31,120 nt of DNA from CAIYYO01 sp049299895 (GTDB taxonomy: Archaea > Altiarchaeota > Altiarchaeia > IMC4 > QMZM01), in contig JBAQYF010000018.1 in assembly GCA_049299895.1 (NCBI GenBank), positions 1 through 31,120 of the forward strand, given 5' to 3'. A program made the position numbers and the translations under genes. The notes beneath the pieces were generated by a model that was given only the letters and a program-made list of their open reading frames with translations, was not told the origin of the DNA and made no database searches. Of this stretch, positions 1 through 8,680 are shown one piece after another; the first letter of the stretch is position 1; each line of letters begins with the position of its first letter.

Positions 1-203
1 ACAAAAGGAACAGACCACACAAAACAAGAAAAAAACAAAAAAACAAAACAAGACAAAACAAAAAACAAAAACCCCCTTTTCATTGACAAAAAACACCCAA
101 GAGTAAATTCAATTTGAAAGCTTAAAAAACAATCTCAAGATACCCGGGGAATAATTCTATTATTCGAATTGGTCCTTCCTCCGCCTCGCGGCCAGATAGA
201 CGG
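1..203. other. A/C-rich low-complexity leader region without a gene
   Basis: No coding region is seen here. The first 76 bases contain no T at all and consist almost entirely of A and C runs. A perfect 7-bp inverted repeat with a 3-nt loop lies at 149-165 (GAATAAT, TCT, ATTATTC). The region precedes the purD promoter. Read on the minus strand the first part is a long T-rich tract, which could terminate leftward transcription, but no minus-strand gene enters it from the right. Confidence 0.5.
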
Positions 204-215
204 ATTATAATAAAA
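204..215 (+). promoter_or_regulatory. TATA box of purD
   Basis: The sequence ATTATAATAAAA is centred about 29 nt before the purD ATG at 239. With the usual archaeal TATA-to-start distance of about 26 nt, transcription would begin close to the ATG, so the mRNA is probably leaderless. No Shine-Dalgarno motif is visible. Confidence 0.6.
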
Positions 216-238
216 GCAACAAAGACTAATTTTCTACC

Positions 239-1648
239 ATGGAAAACATCGGGATACTGGTCGTCAGCTACGGCTCGAGGGCAGCATCGATAGTGGATGC
301 ATTCAGCCGCAGCAACTACAACGTCAAATTATACATCGCGGACAAGCAGAAGAATCCGTTCAACCTGGAAAAGGCGGAGGAACACGTAGTCATACCCGAC
401 CTTTCGGTGGATAAGATATGCGAATGGGCCAAATCGCGCGCCGAAAAGATAAACTTCGGCGTCGTCTGTCCCGAGGGACCGATCATCGCGGGGATACGCG
501 ACGTCCTGGAAAAGGAGACAGGCATACCCATGGTCTGTCCTACAAAGGAATTCGCGCTCGAGGAAAGCAAAGTCGCGCAGAGGGAGATAATGGCAAAGTG
601 CGTGCCCGAGGCTAATCCCAGGTATAAGGTCTTCCGAAAAGCGGAGTACAAGAGCGAGGAGGACATGAAGAAAGACTTGAAGAAATGGCTCTCGGAACTG
701 GACAACCAGGCGGTCGTGAAACCGGACCGCCCGGGGTACGGCAAAGGCGTGGGCGTATGGGGCGACCACTTTAATACATTCGAGGAATTGTACAGGCACT
801 TTATGACGATCTACGAAAACGACTCCGTTATCATAGAGGAAAAAGTCGACGGCGAAGAGTCCAGCTACCAGTGCTTCTGCGATGGAACAAACCTTGTCGG
901 CCTCCCGGACGTGAGGGACTATAAGAGGGCATTCGACGACGACGCGGGCCCGAACACCGGCGGGATGGGCAGTTACAAGGATGCAGCCGACCATCTGCCC
1001 TTTATGTCCGCGGCGGACAGGGAGAAGGAGGGGGATATCGCGAACAGATTATTCAAATACCTCAAATCAGGAAAGAAGGAGGTAGACGGCCTGCGCGGCC
1101 CGGCCCTGTATCTTGCTTACATGCATACGAAGGAGGGCCCGAAGATCCTTGAGATAAACAGCCGCGGCGGGGACCCGGAGTTCATAAACATCATGACAAC
1201 CCTCAAAGACGATTACGTCGACGTGTGCTTTGACATGATAGACGGGAGCCTGAAGAGGGTTAGGATGGAAAAGAAGGCAAGCGTCCTTACTTATAAGGTT
1301 CCTTCGACTTATGGGGGCTTTGCTTCGCAGTTCCCCGGCAAGGTAAAAGAGGGGGAGGCAGGAGGGGCAATAGATCTGACCAGGGCATATAAGCTTTCCA
1401 GGGAATACAATGGCAACCTCAGGGTATATCCTGGCTCAATGAAACTGGGAGACGACGGGAAGAGCTATGCTCTCGGTTCCAGGACCGTTGCCTGCGTTGG
1501 GATGGCAGACAACCTGGAGGAAGCAAGAGAACTATCCCTCAAAGGAGTGAACGCAGTATCCGGAGGCGGCCTCTGGCACAGGACCGACGTAGCTTCTGCT
1601 GCGCATATAGGAAAGAGCGTTGCGCACATGAAGAATATCAGGTCTTAG
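239..1648 (+). CDS. purD: Phosphoribosylamine-glycine ligase (GAR synthetase)
   Basis: This cytoplasmic ATP-grasp enzyme joins glycine to 5-phosphoribosylamine, the second step of de novo purine synthesis. It is 469 aa, slightly longer than the usual 420-450. The N-terminal nucleotide-fold strand is ILVVSYGSRAASI (residues 5-17). The ATP-grasp core includes the family signature GPNTGGMG at residues 237-244 and the metal-binding segment EINSRGGDPE starting at residue 305, equivalent to the E-x-N-x-R-x-GDPE motif of PurD. The C-terminal GARS domain ends with the SGGGLWHRTDVA region. The ATG start fits the TATA box 29 nt upstream. The only other purine gene in the window is purS, 2.9 kb away and separate, so purine genes are scattered here. 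The assignment is firm. Confidence 0.93.
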   Translation: MENIGILVVSYGSRAASIVDAFSRSNYNVKLYIADKQKNPFNLEKAEEHVVIPDLSVDKICEWAKSRAEKINFGVVCPEGPIIAGIRDVLEKETGIPMVCPTKEFALEESKVAQREIMAKCVPEANPRYKVFRKAEYKSEEDMKKDLKKWLSELDNQAVVKPDRPGYGKGVGVWGDHFNTFEELYRHFMTIYENDSVIIEEKVDGEESSYQCFCDGTNLVGLPDVRDYKRAFDDDAGPNTGGMGSYKDAADHLPFMSAADREKEGDIANRLFKYLKSGKKEVDGLRGPALYLAYMHTKEGPKILEINSRGGDPEFINIMTTLKDDYVDVCFDMIDGSLKRVRMEKKASVLTYKVPSTYGGFASQFPGKVKEGEAGGAIDLTRAYKLSREYNGNLRVYPGSMKLGDDGKSYALGSRTVACVGMADNLEEARELSLKGVNAVSGGGLWHRTDVASAAHIGKSVAHMKNIRS

Positions 1649-2186
1649 ATTTGCCGGCGGGCTTGCAGAAGCCGCATGGAACAAATCCATGGGATTCGGC
1701 ATATTCCGCGCTAGTCAGGCATACCCTTTTGCGTTGGCTTATCCTCGCAGCTTGGGTGCAGTCGCAGTCGTGGAATTTCTTCGTCTCGCTGTTGCCGACG
1801 AACAACGCATCGGCCGGGCAGCCCATTGATTCGCAGGGACCGGAAACGGTTTCTTTAGGCGGCTGGGCAGCACTCTGATTCGCGGGAGAAGTATCTTCTG
1901 TAGCCGGCGCAGATGTGTTCCCTTTCACGGGAATAACTGTTTTTTCTGCAGGAGCAGCACAGGTCTGATTACATATACATGGTTTTTCTGCGGGGATAGG
2001 ACATATCTGATTACATGTGCGTGCTTTTTCCTCGATGCGGCACTCCCTGCTCTCCGATACTATCGATCCATCGCTGCATACGTATTTTATGCTTGACGTC
2101 GCACTAGCCTTTTCCCCCAGGCATCCGCCGGAGAGGATAATACAGGATATGAGGACACATAATATGATAAATGGCTGTTTATCCAT
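1638..2186 (-). CDS. Cys-rich lipoprotein with C-terminal Ada-type metal-binding-like domain
   Basis: This 182-aa protein is probably exported and lipid-anchored. Residues 5-20 are a hydrophobic signal followed by LSGGC with Cys22, a lipobox-like site. The middle holds two copies of a CNQxC...PAEK unit (about residues 58-82) and a Pro/Thr/Ser/Ala linker. The last 50 residues (FVGNSETKKFHDCDC ... VPCGFCKP) have the pattern of the Ada metal-binding fold found in many secreted proteins: K-x-H-x-x-x-C, then a C-terminal PCxxC. Here the first motif is KFHDCDC. The domain probably binds Zn; a function cannot be given. The 3' end overlaps the purD 3' end by 11 bp in the opposite direction. DUF92 lies upstream on the same strand, but the gene has its own TATA box and looks leaderless. 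Confidence 0.72.
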   Translation of the reverse strand: MDKQPFIILCVLISCIILSGGCLGEKASATSSIKYVCSDGSIVSESRECRIEEKARTCNQICPIPAEKPCICNQTCAAPAEKTVIPVKGNTSAPATEDTSPANQSAAQPPKETVSGPCESMGCPADALFVGNSETKKFHDCDCTQAARISQRKRVCLTSAEYAESHGFVPCGFCKPAGKSKT

Positions 2187-2205
2187 TGATAAATACTAGA
2201 ATCAG

Positions 2206-2217
2206 ATATATAAATAT
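2206..2217 (-). promoter_or_regulatory. TATA box of the lipoprotein gene
   Basis: ATATTTATATAT on the minus strand is centred about 26 nt before the start at 2186, which predicts a leaderless transcript independent of the upstream DUF92 gene. Confidence 0.55.
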
Positions 2218-2229
2218 TATTCATCGAAA

Positions 2230-2946
2230 TTATAGAAAAATTAAATATAATGCCACACCACATGTTCCTCCGGAAAGAGTCCCGATGAAGTTAGTCATAT
2301 GATTGTCCAAAAACTTTGATCTCCCCTCAAGGGTGGCACCGACCCAGCTGTCGACGTAACACCCGAAGACCCCGGAAGCAGTCGCCAGGACAAAAAAGCT
2401 TTCCTTGTTGATGCCGGAGGCAAATAAGTAAGGCATGGCAGAGACCATTGCCGCACCCAGGAGAGCCGCGAGGCACCCTGCACAGGAGATCGCACCGTTC
2501 GTCCCGATGACTGCTTTTTTCAGAGTAGTTACCATGCGGGGACATCTCCCATGGACTTCGCCTATCTCCGTTGCGAACGTATCGGCGGCCGCTGAAGCCA
2601 TTGCTCCGGCATATCCTAGAAGGAAGACTGGATTATCTCCCGAAAGCTTGTAGAGGACTGCAAAAACCATTGCTGCGCCGCCGTTACCGAATACGTTCTG
2701 GTAGCTGCGCACTTTTTCCGCGACGCCGTATCCTTCTTTTATTTTATAATTGTATCGGGTTACGAGATTTCCCAGGACGAAAAATGCCAGTATCAGGTAT
2801 ATCCATTCTACGCCGACCGTAAGCAATGCTACGATGCCTACAAAGCCGGAAGCAAAAACTGCTGAAAGGTCTATCTTGCCTCTAAGATACGCATAGAGAA
2901 TGATTAACACAGATAGAACGATAGTCGATGCGAAAAAAATATCCAT
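2230..2946 (-). CDS. DUF92 integral membrane protein, possible prenyl(-phosphate) kinase
   Basis: This is a 238-aa, very hydrophobic protein with about six membrane segments. It shows the hallmarks of the DUF92/TIGR00297 family: FGNGGAAMVFAVLYK, then GYAGAMASAAADTFATEIG, then TNGAISCAGCLAALLGA and a C-terminal DSWVGATLEGR and GTLSGG. The plant member VTE6 phosphorylates phytyl phosphate, and the family is related to CTP-using lipid kinases. A polyprenol or prenyl-phosphate kinase role is therefore plausible but inferred. An upstream in-frame GTG at 2967 would add seven residues. A TATA box at 2981-2990 places the transcript start near 2960, downstream of that GTG, so I prefer the ATG at 2946. 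It lies 55 nt downstream of the DHPS-related gene on the same strand. Confidence 0.8.
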   Translation of the reverse strand: MDIFFASTIVLSVLIILYAYLRGKIDLSAVFASGFVGIVALLTVGVEWIYLILAFFVLGNLVTRYNYKIKEGYGVAEKVRSYQNVFGNGGAAMVFAVLYKLSGDNPVFLLGYAGAMASAAADTFATEIGEVHGRCPRMVTTLKKAVIGTNGAISCAGCLAALLGAAMVSAMPYLFASGINKESFFVLATASGVFGCYVDSWVGATLEGRSKFLDNHMTNFIGTLSGGTCGVALYLIFL

Positions 2947-3001
2947 TTTTGACTTGGAAGTATACACTATTAACCCGAACTATAATAAATAGCCGATAAA
3001 T

Positions 3002-4513
3002 TCAGAATATGTCATCATCCTGGACGTACTCTTTGCCCAGGCGCAGCGCGATCTCCGCTTTGGAGAGTTCCTTTCCGAGGTATGCTGCATGGAGGGTGTC
3101 CTTTGTCAGGCCGCGCGCCAGTATCTCTTTATAGACGTCTTCAGCCGATCCGCCAGTTATTCTTAGGAGGGGTTTTCCGCCTTTAAAATAAACAGCGCTG
3201 ATGCATTCTCCAGCGTGTATCCGGAATGATGAATCCTCCATTGCAGGTTCTTTTGTCTTACGGGCGCATACCCCAGGGACTACATGGGCGGGCATATCAT
3301 CCGCCGACCGCTTCTTTTTGTCCTTCAAGACCAGTAGATCGATGCCCAGGTCCTTTGGCGTAATCCCGCGTTTTTTTGCAAGGTACATCATCTCTGAGGC
3401 CGTGGATAGTTCTCTTACTGATCCGCGCGTCTTGGGGCTTGCTTCCACGGTGAACAGCAGATCGATTCCCTGTTCCGATGCGAAGCCTGCGAGGAGGGCG
3501 TTTGCGCCGACGGAATCCGCGTCCAAGAGCTCGGTTACGTTCCCCGCTCCTATCATCATAGGCGTTCCAGGATTCCTTTCCCGGAACAGCATATACGCTT
3601 TTAGAGACTCCGAATACCCGGAATTGATGGGGTTTAACACCATATCTGCTATGAGGTTTTCGCAGGGGGCTTTTTTCAGTATCTTTTCTGCCAGCATAAC
3701 ACGTTCCATTGACCCATCAGGCACCCTGCCCAACGCATCGCGCGGGATGACCACCGAGGGAACGTCGATAGAATCCAGGACATGGCAATTGCCTGAATCA
3801 ATGCTCAGGACAAGGTCTATTCCCGCATCCGCAGCCGCGAGGATTTCTTTCGAGTTAAGGGAATCAATGGACAAAGGGATATCGACTGCGGACCTTGCGG
3901 CATCGACGATCATCTCTATTTTCTTTGAGCTGTCTGTGCCTGAAAGCATGCCGAGGTCTATTATGGATGCCCCGGACGCATAGAAATATGCTGCCCTCTT
4001 TGCCAGTTCTCCCGGGGAAAGGAGGGGAGCATCGTTTATTTCCGCAACGACCCGGCCTATTCCCGCACCCAGGTATACCGGTTTCTTTTTCCCTATCTTG
4101 AGGGCGCATTCAGCAGGCCTGCCGTAAGCCTTTTTTAGTTCGCGACCGACCTTCAAGGAAGAATCCTCCAGGAGCATTTCATCCGCGGCTTCGACTGATG
4201 ATAGTTTTATCTTTCCCGCCAGGTATTTTTTCACTATAAGAGGAAGGTCATAGACGCTCCTTGGACCCTTGACGCATAAGACGCCGGTTTTCTCAGACAC
4301 TACGGATACGTCGCCTTTCACCGTTCCCGGAACGAGGATCAGGGAAAAGGCTTCTTTGTCTATGCCTTTCAGGGATGAGAGTATTATCCCGGGGGTAAGG
4401 AAGGATGCAACGTCTACCGCGCATACGCGTACCTGCGCAGGCGGAGTAAGGCTTTTAGCGATTCTTTTGACTGCTTCGGCCGCGTTTCTCCCGGTGACAA
4501 GAAGGATTGCCAT
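3002..4513 (-). CDS. Dihydropteroate synthase-related protein (MJ0107-like)
   Basis: This 503-aa protein belongs to the archaeal dihydropteroate-synthase-related group (TIGR00284, like M. jannaschii MJ0107). Residues 1-130 form the group-specific N-terminal domain (TGRNAAEAVKRIAKSL ...). A pterin-binding TIM barrel follows (about 145-400), with recognisable strands ASIIDLGMLSGTDSS, VDIPLSIDSLNSKEIL, LIADMVLNPINSGY and PMMIGAGNVTELLDADSVGANALL. The last 75 residues (HAGECISAVYFKGGKPLLRITG ...) resemble the DUF4346 tail of these proteins. Family knowledge links the group to pterin cofactor synthesis in methanopterin-using archaea; the exact reaction is not settled by the sequence. A promoter in the 69-nt gap facing purS (TATAAAGCAAATAAA on the minus strand, about 4537-4551) fits this start. 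Confidence 0.82.
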   Translation of the reverse strand: MAILLVTGRNAAEAVKRIAKSLTPPAQVRVCAVDVASFLTPGIILSSLKGIDKEAFSLILVPGTVKGDVSVVSEKTGVLCVKGPRSVYDLPLIVKKYLAGKIKLSSVEAADEMLLEDSSLKVGRELKKAYGRPAECALKIGKKKPVYLGAGIGRVVAEINDAPLLSPGELAKRAAYFYASGASIIDLGMLSGTDSSKKIEMIVDAARSAVDIPLSIDSLNSKEILAAADAGIDLVLSIDSGNCHVLDSIDVPSVVIPRDALGRVPDGSMERVMLAEKILKKAPCENLIADMVLNPINSGYSESLKAYMLFRERNPGTPMMIGAGNVTELLDADSVGANALLAGFASEQGIDLLFTVEASPKTRGSVRELSTASEMMYLAKKRGITPKDLGIDLLVLKDKKKRSADDMPAHVVPGVCARKTKEPAMEDSSFRIHAGECISAVYFKGGKPLLRITGGSAEDVYKEILARGLTKDTLHAAYLGKELSKAEIALRLGKEYVQDDDIF

Positions 4514-4582
4514 TTTAGGTTATCTATTATTTTCTTTTATTTGCTTTATACCTAATTGTAACAGAATCTCAGGACAAAAAAA

Positions 4583-4834
4583 ATGGATTATACGGCAGAA
4601 GTCAGGATCGAACTAAAAGCAGGAGTACTGGATGCGGAAGGCGAAACCGTGGGGAAGTCTTTGAAGCTCCTCGGATTTCCGGTGAAGGGCGTAAAGAGCG
4701 TGAAGGCCTATGACATCATATTAGATGCCGTTTCTGAGGAAGACGCTGAAAGGAAGGCAGAAAATGCTGCAAAGAAGCTGCTGGCTAACCCCGTCATCCA
4801 GAATTATTTTATATGCGTGAAAAAAACTGGATAA
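4583..4834 (+). CDS. purS: Phosphoribosylformylglycinamidine synthase subunit PurS
   Basis: This 83-aa protein is the small structural subunit of the PurL-PurQ-PurS complex, which makes FGAM from FGAR in purine synthesis. The N-terminal strand VRIELKAGVLDAEGETVGKSLKLLGF and the central VKSVKAYDIILD match the PurS ferredoxin-like fold, and the length is typical (80-85 aa). The gene is divergent from the DHPS-related gene across 69 nt. Neither purL nor purQ is beside it, which is unusual because the three are often adjacent. ATG at 4583 is chosen; the 8-nt A-run before it holds no Shine-Dalgarno motif. Confidence 0.9.
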   Translation: MDYTAEVRIELKAGVLDAEGETVGKSLKLLGFPVKGVKSVKAYDIILDAVSEEDAERKAENAAKKLLANPVIQNYFICVKKTG

Positions 4835-4942
4835 TAACTTCTTCTAGTATATTATTTGACGTATTTATAGCAACGCGTTCCTAATTCTTTAATCAATAAA
4901 TCTATTATGTCAAGCATAAACTGGATTTTTGATTAACAAACC

Positions 4943-4948
4943 GGGTGA
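4943..4948 (+). promoter_or_regulatory. Shine-Dalgarno site deciding the sensor kinase start
   Basis: GGGTGA, complementary to the archaeal 16S 3' end, ends 4 nt before the ATG at 4953. It supports that ATG over the in-frame TTG at 4929, which would add eight residues. A possible TATA box (AATAAATCTAT) lies near 4893-4903. Confidence 0.5.
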
Positions 4949-4952
4949 CTGG

Positions 4953-7900
4953 ATGTATAAAACGGGGGGCGGACCAGTGACGGCAGAAGCCACGACGGGG
5001 AAAAGGGTAACATATGGGGATATAATTCTGCTGGATCTTTCAAACATGAATGGGAAGGAAAAAACCAGGGGGGAAATACCTGTAAACCAGGAGATAACGA
5101 AAAATCTTCTTCTGAACATACCTGGCGCCATCTACCGCTGTTCGCATGACCGCAACAGGTCCATGCATGTTCTAAGCTATGGAATAAAAGAGATAACAGG
5201 TTACCCCCCGGAGGATTACATCGGCAACCGCCTCAGGACGTTTGACGGCATAATATATCCGAAAGACAGGGACATGGTCCGGGAGGTTATCAGCAAAGCA
5301 ATCAAGGGAAAAAAACCTTATTCCGTCGAGTACCGGATAGTCCACATGAACGGAACTACCCGCTGGGTGCACGACAAGGGAATGGGTATCTACGGCCCGG
5401 ACGGGTCAGTTCTCCTACTCGAGGGCTTAATTTTTGACGTAGACGAAAAAAAGAAGACAGAAGAGAAGCTCCGGAGGAGCGAGGAAAATTACAGGATGCT
5501 TGTCGAAGAGGCAAACCACAGCATATTCAAAGTAGATGAAAAAGGGGTATTCAGATTCTTAAACTCGCATGCTGCAAAAGAGATAGGAGGCAAGCCGCAG
5601 GATTATACCGGGAAAACCATGTGGGACCTCTTCCCGAAAGAATGCGCAGACAACCAAATGAGCAAAGTACGGGAATCAATCAGAACCGGAAATACGCTCA
5701 TCAGCCAATCAACAACAGCCGTCAAAGGGGATGAAAAATGGTACGAAACCACTCTGCATCCCTGCAAAGCCGTCCCCGGGGAACCGGGAATAATAATCGG
5801 AGTCGCAACAGACATAACGAGCGCAAAAAAAGCGGACGAAAGGCTCACAAATATCATAAACAGCCTGGGGATCCCGGTACTTGTCATAAACAAAAAACAC
5901 ATTATCACCCACTGGAACAGCGCCCTGGAAAACCAGACCGGGGTGAAAAAAGAATCGATGATAGGAACTGACCGGCAGTGGTCCATTTTCTATCCTGACA
6001 AAAGAAGGATCCTTGCCGACATGATAGTCGACGGATCAGGCAGGGAGATCGAAGAAGCATACGGCACAAAGTTCAAAAAATCAACACTGATACCGGGTGC
6101 ATACGAGGGGATCGAGTTTTTCCCTCCGGCAGGGGAATGCGGCAAATGGGTTCATTACACCGCAGCACCCCTCAGGGACTCCGACGGGGAGATCATAGGA
6201 GCAATAGAAACCGCCCAGGATATAACCGATAGAAAAAGTATCGAAGAAGAACTCGCCAAAAGCGAGCAGAAGTTCAGAGGATTCATCGAACAGTCGTCGG
6301 AGGGTATCATGCTCACCGATGAACAGGGCACCTTGATAGAGTGGAACAAAAGCCTTGAGCACATGACAGGCATCAGCGGCAGGGAGGCTATCGGCAGGCC
6401 GCTCTGGGAAGTGCAGTATCTTCTGCTGGCGGAAGAATACAGGACAAAAGAGGCCCGCATGAATATCAAGTCCAGCATCCTGGAAGCGCTTAAAACAGGG
6501 AATTCCGGGTTCATGAAAAAAACCCTCGAGACTAAATACGTACACTCCGACGGCCGCGTCCGCATGGTACAGCAGATAGGATTCCCGATAAAAACCGAAA
6601 AAGGGTACCGCATGGGAGGCACCTCCCTGGACATAACAGAGCGCAATATGATAGGAGAAGCCCTCAAGAATTCAGAGAAAAAGCTTTCAGAGATCATCAA
6701 TTTCCTGCCGGACGCAACATTGGTAGTAGACACGGGAGGCAAGGTCATCGCCTGGAACAGGGCCATGGAAAAGATGACCGGGATCAATGCAGAGGAGATG
6801 CTCGGGAGAAGCAATTACGAATATTCCATCCCCTTCTACGGAGAAAGGGTCGCGATCCTTCTAGACCTAATCCTGCATCCCCAAAAAGAACGGGAAGCGG
6901 AGTATAATTACATCAAAAGAGAAAAAGACACCCTGGTAGGAGAAGCATACACGCTGGGCTTGAACGGGGGGGTAACATATCTATGGGGAACGGCATCGGC
7001 GCTCTACGACTCGCACGGCAATATAGTCGGAGCAATCGAATCCATACGGGACACAACAGACAGGAGGAAATCCGAGGAAGCTCTTTTAGAGAGCGAAGAA
7101 CGTTACAGGAACATTTTCGAGAACAGCGTGGAAGGCATTTTCCAGAGCACCCCCGAAGGCAGATACACCAAGGTCAATCCGTCATTCGCCCACATATTCG
7201 GCTACGATTCGCCGGAAGAACTGCTCTCCGACGTCAGGGATATCGGGGAACAACTATACGTAAACCCCAAAGACAGGACCATGGCTACCTGGCTAGTTAA
7301 AAAGGAAGGTTTAGTGAAGAACTTCGAAGTGGAGTGTAGAAAGCGGAACGGCGAGATCATCTGGGCATCCCTTAACGCAAAAGCGGTGCACGACAAAAAC
7401 ACGGGAAATATGATCTTTTTCGAGGGCACTATAGAAGACATCACGGAACGCAAAAAGACCCATGAAGAGCTCCAGAGGATCCGCTTAGAACTGGAAGAAA
7501 GGGTGTCCGAGAGAACAAAAGAACTAGCCAGAGCCAATGAATCGCTCCGGGCCGAGAACGCGGAACGAAAGAAAGCGGAAGACGATGTAAGAACGCTAAC
7601 AAAAGCGGTGGAAACAACCCCTACGGCAATACTATTGACCGACCTCACAGGAATTATCGTGTATGTGAACCCGTCGATACAAAAGATCAAAGATGCCTTG
7701 ACCGACGGAGACATACTGGGAAGCCAGATACTCAATTACACGGATGATGCCGGACGCACGCTGATCAAAAACACGATAATCCCCGCGCTCATGACGGAAA
7801 AACAATGGAGAGGAGAGATAAAGATCAGGACAACAGACGGGATTTTGTATCCGACGGAAATGATAGCTTCTTTGGTCCCCGACGACTCCGGAAACCCAAA

Positions 7901-8657
7901 GTATTTTCTCGCCAACATCTATGACATAAGCCAAAGAAAGAAGATGGAGGAAGAACTGCAAAAAGCACATGCAAAACTGGAAGAAAGAGTGCTTGAAAGG
8001 ACGACGCAGCTGGAAAAAGCAAACCAGACCCTCCAATCATCCCTCAAAGAAAAAGAAGTCCTCATAAAAGAGATCCATCACCGGGTGAAAAACAACCTGC
8101 AAATAATATCCAGCCTGCTGAACATGCAAACAGGACTCGTAAAAGACAAAGAATCCTACGATCTGTTCCAGGAAAGCCAGGACCGGATAAAATCCATAGC
8201 ATTCGTCCATGAAAAACTTTACCTGTCGGAAGACCTGGCAAACATAGATTACACAGAATACATAAAAAAACTCACAGACCACCTGCTGCGCTCATACGGC
8301 ACAAAACCCGGAAGGATCAAGGTAGAGATTATATCCAAAGAGATATTCCTGGACGTTAACACAGCAGTGCCCTGCAGCCTCATCATAAACGAACTGATAT
8401 CAAACGCCCTAAAACACGCTTTTTCCCGGGGAGGGGAAGGAATGATCCGCATAGAGATGAAAAAGGATGCGGAAAACAGGTATCACCTGACTGTCCATGA
8501 CAACGGCTCGGGCTTCCCGGAGGAGGTCGACTACAGGAGAGTATCCTCGCTGGGACTCCAGCTGGTAAATACCCTGGTAGAGCAGCTTAGAGGGAAAATA
8601 TCATTGGAAAAGAAAGCAGGAACTACATTCAGTATCGTATTTCCATACGGGGGATAG
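4953..8657 (+). CDS. Soluble multi-PAS sensor histidine kinase (7 PAS, HisKA_2, HATPase)
   Basis: This 1234-aa kinase has no membrane segment, so it probably senses a cytoplasmic signal. Seven PAS/PAC units can be delimited at about residues 40-165, 175-292, 297-430, 440-575, 578-715, 718-840 and 882-1005. Most end in the typical D-I/T-T-x-x-K/R exit motif (for example AQDITDRK, IEDITERK). Coiled coils (LEERVSERTKELARANESL and LEERVLERTTQLEKANQTL) flank PAS7. The core is HisKA_2: the H-box EIHHRVKNNLQII has its His pair at residues 1042-1043. The ATPase N-box is INELISNALKHAF and the G-box is HDNGSGFPEEV. The response regulator gene starts 23 nt downstream, so the two form one operon. PAS units lack obvious haem or flavin signatures, so ligands are unknown. 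Confidence 0.92.
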   Translation: MYKTGGGPVTAEATTGKRVTYGDIILLDLSNMNGKEKTRGEIPVNQEITKNLLLNIPGAIYRCSHDRNRSMHVLSYGIKEITGYPPEDYIGNRLRTFDGIIYPKDRDMVREVISKAIKGKKPYSVEYRIVHMNGTTRWVHDKGMGIYGPDGSVLLLEGLIFDVDEKKKTEEKLRRSEENYRMLVEEANHSIFKVDEKGVFRFLNSHAAKEIGGKPQDYTGKTMWDLFPKECADNQMSKVRESIRTGNTLISQSTTAVKGDEKWYETTLHPCKAVPGEPGIIIGVATDITSAKKADERLTNIINSLGIPVLVINKKHIITHWNSALENQTGVKKESMIGTDRQWSIFYPDKRRILADMIVDGSGREIEEAYGTKFKKSTLIPGAYEGIEFFPPAGECGKWVHYTAAPLRDSDGEIIGAIETAQDITDRKSIEEELAKSEQKFRGFIEQSSEGIMLTDEQGTLIEWNKSLEHMTGISGREAIGRPLWEVQYLLLAEEYRTKEARMNIKSSILEALKTGNSGFMKKTLETKYVHSDGRVRMVQQIGFPIKTEKGYRMGGTSLDITERNMIGEALKNSEKKLSEIINFLPDATLVVDTGGKVIAWNRAMEKMTGINAEEMLGRSNYEYSIPFYGERVAILLDLILHPQKEREAEYNYIKREKDTLVGEAYTLGLNGGVTYLWGTASALYDSHGNIVGAIESIRDTTDRRKSEEALLESEERYRNIFENSVEGIFQSTPEGRYTKVNPSFAHIFGYDSPEELLSDVRDIGEQLYVNPKDRTMATWLVKKEGLVKNFEVECRKRNGEIIWASLNAKAVHDKNTGNMIFFEGTIEDITERKKTHEELQRIRLELEERVSERTKELARANESLRAENAERKKAEDDVRTLTKAVETTPTAILLTDLTGIIVYVNPSIQKIKDALTDGDILGSQILNYTDDAGRTLIKNTIIPALMTEKQWRGEIKIRTTDGILYPTEMIASLVPDDSGNPKYFLANIYDISQRKKMEEELQKAHAKLEERVLERTTQLEKANQTLQSSLKEKEVLIKEIHHRVKNNLQIISSLLNMQTGLVKDKESYDLFQESQDRIKSIAFVHEKLYLSEDLANIDYTEYIKKLTDHLLRSYGTKPGRIKVEIISKEIFLDVNTAVPCSLIINELISNALKHAFSRGGEGMIRIEMKKDAENRYHLTVHDNGSGFPEEVDYRRVSSLGLQLVNTLVEQLRGKISLEKKAGTTFSIVFPYGG

Positions 8658-8680
8658 ATCGTTATCTCGCATAACCTAAA

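Noticed and set aside
149..165. Small AT-rich inverted repeat before purD as a purine riboswitch
   Set aside because: A 7-bp AT stem alone does not resemble any purine-sensing RNA, and the purD transcript appears leaderless.
329..994. Long minus-strand open frame opposite purD (221 aa)
   Set aside because: It is the antisense shadow of a clearly conserved gene, without motifs or a promoter.
3201..3983. 260-aa plus-strand frame inside the DHPS-related gene
   Set aside because: Ser/Arg/Pro-rich composition typical of an antisense frame; the minus-strand gene has full family features.
6155..6814. 219-aa minus-strand frame within the sensor kinase
   Set aside because: No domain pattern; the PAS domains on the plus strand account for the region.
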